This document shows positions 55,053 through 62,779 of a DNA stretch of 64,000 nucleotides, in pieces. Under the pieces are notes generated by a model that saw nothing but the letters and a program-made list of their open reading frames with translations, made no database searches and had not been told where the DNA came from. Position 1 is the stretch's first letter. Each line of letters starts with the position of its first letter. Source of the stretch: Streptomyces sp. A3M-1-3. GTDB lineage: Bacteria; Actinomycetota; Actinomycetes; Streptomycetales; Streptomycetaceae. The stretch lies in assembly GCF_024213665.1 (NCBI RefSeq), contig NZ_JANAVP010000007.1, positions 1 through 64,000 on the forward strand, read 5' to 3'. A program made the position numbers and the translations under genes.

Positions 55053-55490
55053 TCACTCCGAAGAGTGACGATCCTTGTCAGCCTTGCTGGGCGAGGACCG
55101 CGACGCCGGGAAACGCAGCTCATTCCGGTCGATCTTGGCGGCCAGCGCCGCCAGCACGTCCACGCCCAGTACCTCGCAGAACTGCAGCAGGTACGCCAGC
55201 ACATCGGCGACCTCGTCGGCCACCCGGTGCGCCGAATCCGGCTCCTCCATGACCCGCGCCGACTCCTCGGGCGTCAGCCACTGGAAGATCTCGACCAGTT
55301 CGGACGCCTCCACGCTCAGCGCGACCGCCAGGTTCTTGGGTGTGTGGTAGGGCTGCCAGCCCCGCGCCGCCGCGAATTCGGCCAGCCTGCGCTGCAGCGC
55401 GGCCAGATCCTCCGCCTTACCCGATGTTTCAGATGGCTCAGCTGCCTCAGATGGCTCAGATGGCTGGGATAGCTCAGATGGCTCAGTCAC
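55053..55490 (-). CDS. MazG-like nucleotide pyrophosphohydrolase
   Basis: A 145-residue all-alpha NTP pyrophosphohydrolase. The metal-binding pattern is VEASELVEIFQW followed by ADEVADVLAYLLQF (ExxE...ExxD). It belongs to the short dCTPase/MazG-like branch acting on (deoxy)nucleoside triphosphates. A low-complexity Ser-Glu-Pro linker (about residues 2-25), encoded by repeated CAGATGGCT units at 55429-55487, precedes the enzyme. GTG 55490 overlaps the stop of the AAA ATPase gene (GTGA, 55487-55490), so the two are translationally coupled. Confidence 0.88.
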   Translation of the reverse strand: MTEPSELSQPSEPSEAAEPSETSGKAEDLAALQRRLAEFAAARGWQPYHTPKNLAVALSVEASELVEIFQWLTPEESARVMEEPDSAHRVADEVADVLAYLLQFCEVLGVDVLAALAAKIDRNELRFPASRSSPSKADKDRHSSE

Positions 55491-56611
55491 GGCACCAGGT
55501 CTACCACCGAGACGCCGGCCACCCCCCGGGCGCCGTCCCCGTCGGCGACCGCCCCCACCAACCGGATGTGTCCGCGCCCGCACGACATCACCGCCAGCCG
55601 CACCAGCTCCCCTGTCTGCCGGGCGTCCAGACAGCGGTCGAACCCGTCCGCCAGCACCGTGAGCACCTGCTGCGCCGGGAGCAGCTCCGCCGCCGGGTCC
55701 ACCGCCAGCACATCCGGCCCGGTGAGCAGGACCAGCGCCAGGGCGAGGTAGCGCAACTCGCCCTCGCCCAGCCGCCCCACCGGGGTGGCACCCTGTGCGC
55801 CGCGGCCCAGTACGGCCCGTACCCGCCCGTCGGCCAGATCCTCCGCGGTCAGGTCGTCCACCGGCCCGGTGCAGCCCGCCCGGGCCGCCGCGATCAGGGC
55901 AGCATGCCGGGTGACGCACTCGGTCCGGGTGCGCCGCAGCACCTCGGCGAGGTTGTCGCAGCCGCCGCGCAGCCGTCCGCCACCGACCGGTACCGGCGCG
56001 CGCATCCGCTGCGGCTGGGGGTCGCACGCGAACACCGACCGCAGCGCCACCACCACCTGTTCCGCGGCCGCCAGCACCTGCCGCTGGCCTTCCGTACTGC
56101 CCGCGACGCGCAGCGGCAGCAGGGCGGTGCCGAGCCGGTCGTCCGGCAGCGGAGCCCGGGTCACCGCGACCGCGCCGCCGGTGTGCCACGCGGCCTGCAC
56201 GCTGCTGCGGCCCGGATCGCGCAGGGCAGTGGTCAGCAGCGTCCGCCCGTCGGCGGTCAGCCGTTCGCCGACGATGCGGAGTTCGGGCTCGGCCTGTACG
56301 GCGAGATCGAGCCGTACAGGTCCGGCGGGGCCGTCGACCGTGCAGCCGATCCGGAAGCCCCGCCGTCCCTGGGCGTCGGCGCCCGCCCGCTCGGGCACGC
56401 ATCCCGCCGGGTCCGGGAAGACCTCGCCGAGCGCGGCGCCGGAGCCGAGCCGCGCCAGCGCCTCGTACGCCTGCAGGGCACTCGACTTTCCGCTGCCGCT
56501 GGCCCCCGCGAAAAGGGTGACCGGGCCCAGCGGGAAGGAGGCGCCACGGTGTGACTTGAAGGCGGAGAGCCGCAGTTCGGTGACCGTGGGGCGCTTACGG
56601 TGTGCGTCCAT
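55487..56611 (-). CDS. AAA ATPase (SMC/RecF-like ATP-binding protein)
   Basis: A 374-residue ATPase starting RKRPTVTELRLSAFKSHRGA, with Walker A LFAGASGSGKSSAL, an ABC-like signature GRLGEGELRYLALALVLL and Walker B VLAVDPAAELL. The residue after the Walker B Asp is Pro rather than Glu, so the usual DE pair is altered. There is no long coiled coil and no visible nuclease domain. It is coupled to the MazG-like gene and follows sepF by 56 bases. The role is unknown; a DNA- or nucleotide-linked function with MazG is inferred only from coupling. Confidence 0.82.
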   Translation of the reverse strand: MDAHRKRPTVTELRLSAFKSHRGASFPLGPVTLFAGASGSGKSSALQAYEALARLGSGAALGEVFPDPAGCVPERAGADAQGRRGFRIGCTVDGPAGPVRLDLAVQAEPELRIVGERLTADGRTLLTTALRDPGRSSVQAAWHTGGAVAVTRAPLPDDRLGTALLPLRVAGSTEGQRQVLAAAEQVVVALRSVFACDPQPQRMRAPVPVGGGRLRGGCDNLAEVLRRTRTECVTRHAALIAAARAGCTGPVDDLTAEDLADGRVRAVLGRGAQGATPVGRLGEGELRYLALALVLLTGPDVLAVDPAAELLPAQQVLTVLADGFDRCLDARQTGELVRLAVMSCGRGHIRLVGAVADGDGARGVAGVSVVDLVP

Positions 56612-56667
56612 GGAAGGGACGCTACGCAGCCAGAAAGGTGGCGAACCGTTCCGCCTGGATGACCTTC

Positions 56668-57057
56668 CTACGAACGAGGGACGGCGGCGGCCGCGATGCC
56701 CTCGACCTCGGTACCGACCGGCGCCAGCAGGAAGACGTTCCGGTCGACCCGGTGCATGCCGCTGCCGAGCCCGAAGACGACACCGCTGCTGAAGTCGAGA
56801 ATGCGCTTGGCGACTTCGGTGTCGGCGCTGGTCAGGTCCAGCAGGACCGGGATCTGGGCGACGAGGTACTCGGCGACCTCGCGCGCGTCCGCGAAGACCT
56901 GCACCCGGAGCACGACCATGCGGCGCTGCTCTGCCGCCGGGTACTCGTTGGGCAGGGTGCGGTGGTCGACTCTGGAGGGCCACTCGTTGCGGCTGCGCAG
57001 CGGAACGACCTGGGCGAGCCCTTCCCACTGTTCGTCGGTGACGTCGTACCTGCTCAC
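56668..57057 (-). CDS. sepF: SepF-family cell division protein (SepF3)
   Basis: A 129-residue protein with a C-terminal SepF domain: RMVVLRVQVFADAREVAEYL, VLLDLTSADTEVAKRILDFS and GLGSGMHRVDRNVFLLAPVG. SepF proteins polymerise and anchor FtsZ. The N-terminus here is short and lacks the amphipathic membrane-targeting helix of main SepF, so it may be an accessory paralogue. Streptomyces have three SepF-like proteins, and position matches the third. GTG 57057 follows an AGGTGG site. It heads a same-strand run with the AAA ATPase and MazG genes. Confidence 0.9.
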   Translation of the reverse strand: MSRYDVTDEQWEGLAQVVPLRSRNEWPSRVDHRTLPNEYPAAEQRRMVVLRVQVFADAREVAEYLVAQIPVLLDLTSADTEVAKRILDFSSGVVFGLGSGMHRVDRNVFLLAPVGTEVEGIAAAAVPRS

Positions 57058-57255
57058 CGGACCACCTCGCCCGCACGCTTCGTCTGCATCCGCCCATCCT
57101 CGCGCCCCTCACCCGTTCGGCCCAACAGCGACACGCTCGGTCGTGAATAACTCCAATGGCGGACACCACCGAGCCCCCGGCCCCGTTTCGGCCGAGCCTG
57201 TTCGAAGGCTCATCAGCCGACGGCCAGCCCCCCGTCAGCCCACGGAGGAGCTCGA

Positions 57256-57960
57256 ATGGACACCGCTTTCTCGCGTGTTTTCTCGCGTGCTTTCTCGCTC
57301 AGCCGACAACACGCCGTCGTCACCGGCGGTGCCGGATTCGTCGGTTCGCATCGGTGCACCGCGCTGCTCGACCGCGACCGGCCGCCCGACCTGGTGCTGC
57401 ACCTCGCGCCCCCGGCGTCGCCCGCCGTCTGGCTGGGGCTGCCGCTGCACACGATGGAGGCCGGCAGCCTCGGTACGCGGCACGCCCCGGCCCTCGCCCG
57501 CAACTCCGGAGCCCGCTTCCTGCTGGGCAATGTGAACCCGGTCGGGGCGCGCAGCGTGTGCGACGAGTCGAAGCGGTCGGCGAGGCGCTCACCACCGCCC
57601 AGGCCGACGCCGACGCCACGGACACCGGCATCATGCGGCTGTTCAACACATACGGCCCGCGGATGCGCGGTTACGACGGCCGCGCCGTCCCCACCTTCGT
57701 CCGGCAGGCCCTGGCCGGCGAGCCCCTCACCGTCACCGGTGACGGCCGGCAGACCCGGTCGCTGTGCTACGTCGACGACACCGTGCGGGGCATTCTCGCG
57801 GCGGCCGCCCACGGGTTGCGCGGCCCGGTCAACATCGGCAATCCGACTGAGAATCACGCCGGCCCGCGACAAGCTCGAACGGGAGCCGCGAGTGACCGCC
57901 GAGCACGGCCTGCGGCGCTCCGTCGCCTGGTTCCGCGCGCAGGCGGACACCGGCTCCTGA
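57256..57960 (+). pseudogene. Broken NAD-dependent sugar-nucleotide decarboxylase/epimerase
   Basis: A good GGAGGAG site precedes ATG 57256. The first frame gives [20 protein letters not shown], then, after a loss of about 40 residues, [26 protein letters not shown] replaces SVYDExK, so the catalytic Tyr is lost. A one-base deletion near 57576 shifts to the frame [20 protein letters not shown] and [20 protein letters not shown]. Another deletion near 57852 returns to the first frame for [20 protein letters not shown]. The intact parent would be a UDP-glucuronate decarboxylase-like SDR of about 310-320 residues. A TTTCTCGCGTG unit is repeated at the 5' end. Confidence 0.85.
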
Positions 57961-58041
57961 CAAGGCCGTACACCCGTTCCGGCCGACGCCTCCACGCCCG
58001 GGCCCGGCCGGACACGATTCGCCGAAAGGCCTGGTACGCCC

Positions 58042-59721
58042 ATGCGCATCCTCGGAATCAACGCACTGTTCCACGACCCCGCCGCCGCCCTCGTCATCGA
58101 CGGCCGGACCGTCGCCGCCACGGAGGAGGAACGATTCTCCCGGCGCAAGCACGGCAAGCGGCCGGTGCCGTGCTCCGCCTGGGAGCTGCCCGAACAGGCA
58201 GCCACCTGGTGCCTGAAGCGGGCGGGCCTGCGCCCACAGGACCTCGATGCCGTCGCGTACTCCTTCGACCCTTCGCTCGCCCGCCCCGCGGAGACGATGG
58301 GCCTGGACGACCCCTGGGACCACCTGAGGCTGGCGTACGCCCGGGAGGCCCCCGGCTTCCTCGAGACCGCGCTGCCGGGGCTGGACCCGGACATCGTCCG
58401 GTTCGTACCGCATCACATGGCACATGCCGCGTCGAGCGCCTTCGCCGCGCCCGACGCCGCGGCGTCGTCGGTACTCGTCCTCGACGGCCGCGGCGAACGC
58501 GCCTCCCACCTCGCGGCCCGCCGGGTCCGGGACCGGCTGGAGCCCCTGTACGCACAGGAGTTGCCGCACTCGCTCGGGCTGGTCTACGAGGAGCTCACCG
58601 CCCACCTCGGATTCCTGCGCTCCTGCGACGAGTTCAAGGTGATGGCCCTCGCCTCGCACGGCACGCCGCGGATGCTGCCCGAACTGCGCCGGTACGTACA
58701 CCCCACCGGCGACGGCGGGTTCCGCGCCACCGGCGTGCCCTGGCACGAGATGTGCGCGCCCCGGCGGCCCGAGGAGGCATGGACGCAGGACCACGCGGAC
58801 GTGGCCGCGAGCGCTCAGGCCGTGCTGGAGGAGACTCTGCTGGATCTGGCACGCTGGCTGCACGGGAAGACGCACGACAGCGTGCTCGCACTCGCCGGCG
58901 GCGTCGCGCTGAACTGCGTCGCCAACTCCCGTATCGCCCGCGAGGGTCCGTTCTCCCGGGTGTGGGTGCAGCCCGCCGCCGGTGACGCGGGCACCGCACT
59001 CGGCAGCGCGCTGCTGCTGGCCGTCGGCGCGGGGCACGAGCCGGAGCCCATGACCGGCGCCGACCTGGGCCGGGACTGGTCCGACGCGGAACTCGGAGCG
59101 TGGCTGAAGACGGCGGCCGTGCCGTTCGACCGGCCGGAGGACATCGCCACCACCGTGGCCCGGGCACTGGCGGACAACGCGATCGTGGCCTGGTTCCAGG
59201 GCCGTTCCGAGTACGGGCCGAGGGCCCTGGGACACCGCTCGCTGCTGGCCCACCCCGGTCACGCGGGCAATCTGGAGCGGCTCAACGACGTCAAGGGCCG
59301 GGAACAGTTCCGGCCGGTCGCACCCATGGTGCTCGCCGACCGCGCCCCGGAGATCTTCGACGGCCCGCTGCCGAGCCCGTACATGCTGTTCGTCCACGAC
59401 GTGGCCGCGGCGTGGCGGGAGCGCATCCCGGCCGTCGTGCACGTCGACGGCACCGCCCGTATCCAGACGGTGGACCCGGCGGGCGAACCACTCGTCGCCC
59501 GTATGCTCACCGAGTTCGAGCGGCTCACCGGCCTGCCCGTGGTGGTCAACACCAGCCTGAACACGGCGGGCCGGCCCATGGTGGACGACCCGCGTGACGC
59601 CCTGGAGTGCTTCGGTTCCTCCCCCATCGACCTCCTGGCCATCGGCCCGTATGCGATCCGGCGCGGCGACTTCTTCCGCTCGTGCGGCGAAGGGGCCGTC
59701 GACGAGGGGGCCGCGCGATGA
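58042..59721 (+). CDS. NodU/CmcH-type carbamoyltransferase
   Basis: A 559-residue O-carbamoyltransferase that looks complete. It has a Kae1-like N-domain ([20 protein letters not shown]), metal-binding His in [26 protein letters not shown], and a C-terminal YrdC-like carbamoyl-AMP domain with [17 protein letters not shown] and [16 protein letters not shown]. It would move the carbamoyl group from carbamoyl phosphate, via carbamoyl-AMP, to a sugar hydroxyl. Its neighbours in the same orientation are all broken, so its substrate pathway is probably gone. The stop overlaps the following ghost gene (ATGA). ATG 58042 lacks a strong ribosome site. Confidence 0.88.
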   Translation: MRILGINALFHDPAAALVIDGRTVAATEEERFSRRKHGKRPVPCSAWELPEQAATWCLKRAGLRPQDLDAVAYSFDPSLARPAETMGLDDPWDHLRLAYAREAPGFLETALPGLDPDIVRFVPHHMAHAASSAFAAPDAAASSVLVLDGRGERASHLAARRVRDRLEPLYAQELPHSLGLVYEELTAHLGFLRSCDEFKVMALASHGTPRMLPELRRYVHPTGDGGFRATGVPWHEMCAPRRPEEAWTQDHADVAASAQAVLEETLLDLARWLHGKTHDSVLALAGGVALNCVANSRIAREGPFSRVWVQPAAGDAGTALGSALLLAVGAGHEPEPMTGADLGRDWSDAELGAWLKTAAVPFDRPEDIATTVARALADNAIVAWFQGRSEYGPRALGHRSLLAHPGHAGNLERLNDVKGREQFRPVAPMVLADRAPEIFDGPLPSPYMLFVHDVAAAWRERIPAVVHVDGTARIQTVDPAGEPLVARMLTEFERLTGLPVVVNTSLNTAGRPMVDDPRDALECFGSSPIDLLAIGPYAIRRGDFFRSCGEGAVDEGAAR

Positions 59722-60433
59722 CGGCGTACGGACAGATGCGGCGTACGGACGGGAGCCGGTGTACGGACAGATGCGGGCGTACGGACGGGAGCCGGCCACC
59801 GCGTACGCCGTGGTGATCCCGACGCTCGGACGGCCCAGCCTGAGCGCGTGCCTGCGGGCGCCGGCCGATGCCACCGGCACCTGGCCGGTACGGGTGGTCC
59901 TCGTCGACGACCGCCCGGACGCCGGCGGCACACCGCTCCCGGTGGAGATCCCGGCGCGGCTGCGGCCGGTCGCACCGTCGTCGTCGGCCGGGCCCGTGGG
60001 CCGGCCGCGGCGCGTAACACCGGGTGGCGGGCCGCCGGGCCGGTGCCCTGGATCGTCTTCCTCGACGACGACGTGGTGCCGGGCCCCGCGTGGGGCGACC
60101 ATCTCGTACGGGACCTCGCCGCGGCGACGTACCGGAACGCCGGGGTCACCGCCCGGATCGCGGTACCGCTGCCGGCGGACCGCCGCCCCACGGTCCGCGG
60201 CGTGGCTGGCCGGCACCGCCGAGGTCGCCTGGGCACGGGTCGCGCCCGGTCCGCGGACCCGGGACGAGGTCGTCTCGATGGTGCTGACCAGCGTGCTCAT
60301 TCCCCCGGCGGCCACGTGGCACTGGCTGCGCGGACACATACGGCACCGGCGGACGCTGCCGTGGGGCCCGCACGAGTCCGGCGCGCCGTCGCGCCCGCCG
60401 CGACAGCCGGTCCAGGAGCGGGTGCGGTCATGA
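59718..60433 (+). pseudogene. Broken family 2 glycosyltransferase
   Basis: ATG 59718 overlaps the carbamoyltransferase stop, but a tandem duplication of about 35 bases (59726-59796) shifts the frame at the start. The GT-A fold is then readable in pieces: AYAVVIPTLGRPSLSACLRA with VRVVLVDDRPD, then in another frame GPAAARNTGWRAAG and VPWIVFLDDDVVPGPAW (the DxD-type motif). After loss of the acceptor-binding region the C-terminal anchor follows: AEVAWARVAPGPRTRDEVVS and MVLTSVLIPPAATWHWLRG. At least two frame changes and one large deletion make it inactive. Confidence 0.82.
59726..59796. repeat. Tandem duplication of about 35 bp
   Basis: Units 59726-59760 and 59761-59796 each begin GTACGGACAGATGCGG and end ACGGACGGGAGCCGG. 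The second copy has one extra G. The second copy alone gives the natural reading frame (YGQMRAYGREPATAYAVVIP), so the first copy is the insertion that broke the glycosyltransferase start. Confidence 0.85.
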
Positions 60434-60740
60434 CCGGTCCTTGGCTGTTCACCGGTGGCACGGCCGCCGCACGCCGGGACGGTGCGTGCTTGGAGGCCGT
60501 GCTCTTCGACCGCGACGGCAGGCTGGTCGCCGACGTGCCCTACAACGGTGACCCGGCGCGGGTCACGCTCATGCCGACGGCGCGGGAGAGCCGTCGACGC
60601 GGTGCGGTCCCTGGGGATCCCGGCGGGCTCCTGACTCGTCGTCAGGTAGAGGCCCGTACAGCAGCGGGTGGAGGCCCTCCTCGGACAGTTCGAGGTGTGG
60701 GCGGTCTGTCCGCACGGGCCGGACGACGGCACCAGCGTGG
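60430..60740 (+). pseudogene. Broken GmhB-like HAD phosphatase
   Basis: ATG 60430 overlaps the previous ghost (ATGA). One frame gives LEAVLFDRDGRLVADVPYNG, where the HAD motif DxDGT has become DRDGR. Other frames then give AVDAVRSLGIPAG, GLLTRRQVEAR and MEALLGQFEVWAVCPHGPDD. The last block is the zinc-loop region of D-glycero-D-manno-heptose-1,7-bisphosphate 7-phosphatases. The CxC zinc ligands and HAD motifs II and III are missing, and stops interrupt the frame. The loss of the heptose-type phosphatase supports decay of a sugar-nucleotide pathway. Confidence 0.75.
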
Positions 60741-60841
60741 CAGCGTCGCCCCATACCCGGGGGACCAGCCCCCGCGCAGCGGCCGACCCGCGCCGCAGGT
60801 CGCGGGCGCGGGTCGGGGCTCGTTCCTTGCGTGGCGGGACG

Positions 60842-61453
60842 TCAGTAGCGGATGACCCGCTCGCAGGACACGGGGTCGACAACGTCCCTGCTCACCGGGT
60901 CGGCGATAACCGTGTCGAAACCGGAACCGCAAATCACCCGGTCGAAGCCGCCGTTACGGACCATCACGGTGTCGTCTCCGCCCTCGGCGCTGACGTTGGG
61001 CGATCCGGGCAGGGCCGGCCAGCCGTCGGAGTCGGTGATCCTGTCGCTTCCGTTCGCGGCGTCGATGTCGTCCGCGCCTGGACCGCCGACGATGTCCGCG
61101 GGGATGGTCAGCGAGTCCTGGATGTCGATCGTGTCGTTCAGGTTGCCACCGGTGAGGCTGAGCCTGCTCGTACTGGCGATCGTCCCGCAGGTCACGCTGG
61201 CCTGTGGGGCAAGGGTGGTGCAGCCGGGCCCGGCGATGATGCCGGGGTCGCTGACGCGCACCAGACCAAGGAAGTCGTCGACCAAGAGGTTGTTCATCTC
61301 GCCGCTGAACGCGGTCCACCGGACCTGGGACCCCTGACGGGTCGCTGTCGACGGATTGGCCGCCGCAGGTCCGACGGCCATCACGGTGAGGGCGACGGCA
61401 GCCGCGGTCGTAGCGGTGACGCGGCCGAACGAAAGCAGGGACTTGCGTTTCAT
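60842..61453 (-). CDS. Secreted protein with RTX-like Gly-Asp repeats
   Basis: A 203-residue protein with a signal peptide (MKRKSLLSFGRVTATTAAAV, then LTVMAVGPAAAN). The mature part has a beta-rich first half with two Cys. Gly/Asp-rich units follow: GGPGADDIDAANGSDRITD, EGGDDTVMVRNGGFDR and GSGFDTVIADP. These resemble hemolysin-type calcium-binding nonapeptides and probably bind calcium outside the cell. No enzymatic domain is visible. The start at ATG 61453 is set by the signal peptide. It is divergent from the GDP-mannose epimerase gene across a 307-base region. Confidence 0.78.
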   Translation of the reverse strand: MKRKSLLSFGRVTATTAAAVALTVMAVGPAAANPSTATRQGSQVRWTAFSGEMNNLLVDDFLGLVRVSDPGIIAGPGCTTLAPQASVTCGTIASTSRLSLTGGNLNDTIDIQDSLTIPADIVGGPGADDIDAANGSDRITDSDGWPALPGSPNVSAEGGDDTVMVRNGGFDRVICGSGFDTVIADPVSRDVVDPVSCERVIRY

Positions 61454-61760
61454 CGGATGTCTGTCCTTTGTGTGATCGTCCCCCGAGGGGTGATCCGGGC
61501 CGGGACACGGCGGTGCGGCGCGCGGAGCCGGGAGATCTCCACGGCTGTACCCCTGCGCCTCCTCGCCGACGCCACACCCGAGAACAATCCGCCCGAACGG
61601 TGCAACTACCAAGATTTGGAACATTTCCACGCGTGGCATATCGCATTAATTGCGACAAGTCACCCGTAACCTACCGGAACGGTCCCGCGTCACCGGCAGC
61701 CGGCACGGCCTGGGAGCGGTCGACCGCACACCAGATCCCCGGGGTTCCAGAGGAGTTGCC
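61454..61760. other. Divergent promoter region with clustered palindromes
   Basis: 307 bases between the secreted protein and the epimerase gene. The central part (about 61585-61680) is noticeably AT-rich. It holds GGAA-cat-TTCC (61619-61629), the perfect palindrome CCACGCGTGG (61628-61637) and CGCA-TTAAT-TGCG (61643-61655). Both genes probably start from here; I cannot assign -35/-10 pairs with confidence. Confidence 0.5.
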
Positions 61761-62741
61761 ATGAGCAAGCAGGTGGACGTCGTTGTTGCCGGAGGCGGTG
61801 GATTCATCGGTGGTCACCTCGTGGCCGACCTCCTGTCCCAGGGCCTGACCGTCCGTTCCATCGACATCAAGCCTCAGCACGAGTGGTACCAGGTCCACGG
61901 CGCCGCCGAGAACGTCGTCGCCGACCTGTCGCTCCTGGAGAACGCCCGCGCGGGCGTCCGCAACGCCGGCCAGGTGTACATGCTGGCCGCCGACATGGGC
62001 GGCATGGGCTTCATCGAGAACAACAAGGCCGCCTGCATGATGACGGCGCTGACCAGCACCCACATGCTCAAGGCCGCGCACGAGGCCGGCGTGGACCGCT
62101 ACTTCTACTCCTCCTCGGCCTGCGTGTACGCCGCCGGCAAGCAGACCGACCCGAACGTCACCGCCCTGAAGGAGGAGGACGCCTACCCAGCCCAGCCCGA
62201 GGACGGCTACGGCTGGGAGAAGCTCTTCTCCGAGCGCATGTGCCGCCACTTCGAGGAGGACTTCGGGTTCACCTCCCGCGTCGCCCGCTACCACAACGTG
62301 TACGGCCCCGAGGGCACCTGGACCGGTGGCCGCGAGAAGGCCCCGGCCGCGGTGTGCCGCAAGATCGCCGAGGCGGTCGTCTCCGGTGAGCACAAGATCG
62401 ATATCTGGGGCGACGGCCGGCAGACCCGTTCGTTCATGTACGTCGACGACTGCCTCCATGGCAGCCAGATGATCGCGAAGGGCGACAGCAGCATCCCGGT
62501 CAACCTCGGCTCCTCCGAGCTGGTCACCATCAACCAACTGGTCGACATCGTCGAGGAGATCGCCGGCATCCGCTGCGAGCGCACCTACCAGCTCGACGCC
62601 CCGCAGGGAGTGCGCGGCCGCAACTCCGACAACACCCTGATCCAGGAGATCTACGGCTGGCAGCCGTCCATCGCACTGGCCGACGGCCTGGAGAAGACCT
62701 ACCCCTGGGTGTACGACCAGGTGAAGCGCGCCCGCCGCTGA
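61761..62741 (+). CDS. GDP-mannose 3,5-epimerase-like SDR
   Basis: A 326-residue extended SDR: NAD motif VVAGGGGFIGGHLVADLL, then the GME hallmark AADMGGMGFIENN. Catalytic Cys is in YSSSACVYAAG, Tyr-Lys in YGWEKLFSERMCRHFEEDFG, and the substrate-binding Lys in GTWTGGREKAPAAV, then GVRGRNSDN. All residues I know as essential in plant GDP-mannose 3,5-epimerase are kept. It would turn GDP-D-mannose into GDP-L-galactose or GDP-L-gulose for a glycan. ATG 61761 follows GAGGAG by five bases. A glycosyltransferase follows after 38 bases, likely in the same operon. Confidence 0.9.
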   Translation: MSKQVDVVVAGGGGFIGGHLVADLLSQGLTVRSIDIKPQHEWYQVHGAAENVVADLSLLENARAGVRNAGQVYMLAADMGGMGFIENNKAACMMTALTSTHMLKAAHEAGVDRYFYSSSACVYAAGKQTDPNVTALKEEDAYPAQPEDGYGWEKLFSERMCRHFEEDFGFTSRVARYHNVYGPEGTWTGGREKAPAAVCRKIAEAVVSGEHKIDIWGDGRQTRSFMYVDDCLHGSQMIAKGDSSIPVNLGSSELVTINQLVDIVEEIAGIRCERTYQLDAPQGVRGRNSDNTLIQEIYGWQPSIALADGLEKTYPWVYDQVKRARR

Positions 62742-62779
62742 TGCCCCCAACCGGCTCTCAAGGACAGTAGAGGCAGCTG

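Noticed and set aside
55429..55487. CAGATGGCT repeats considered as a CRISPR or regulatory repeat
   Set aside because: Short 9-base units without spacers, in frame, encoding a Ser-Glu-Pro linker of the MazG-like protein.
57156..58985. 609-codon plus-strand frame over the epimerase ghost and carbamoyltransferase
   Set aside because: It contains one true block of the ghost ([11 protein letters not shown]...) but then runs out of frame through the intact carbamoyltransferase.
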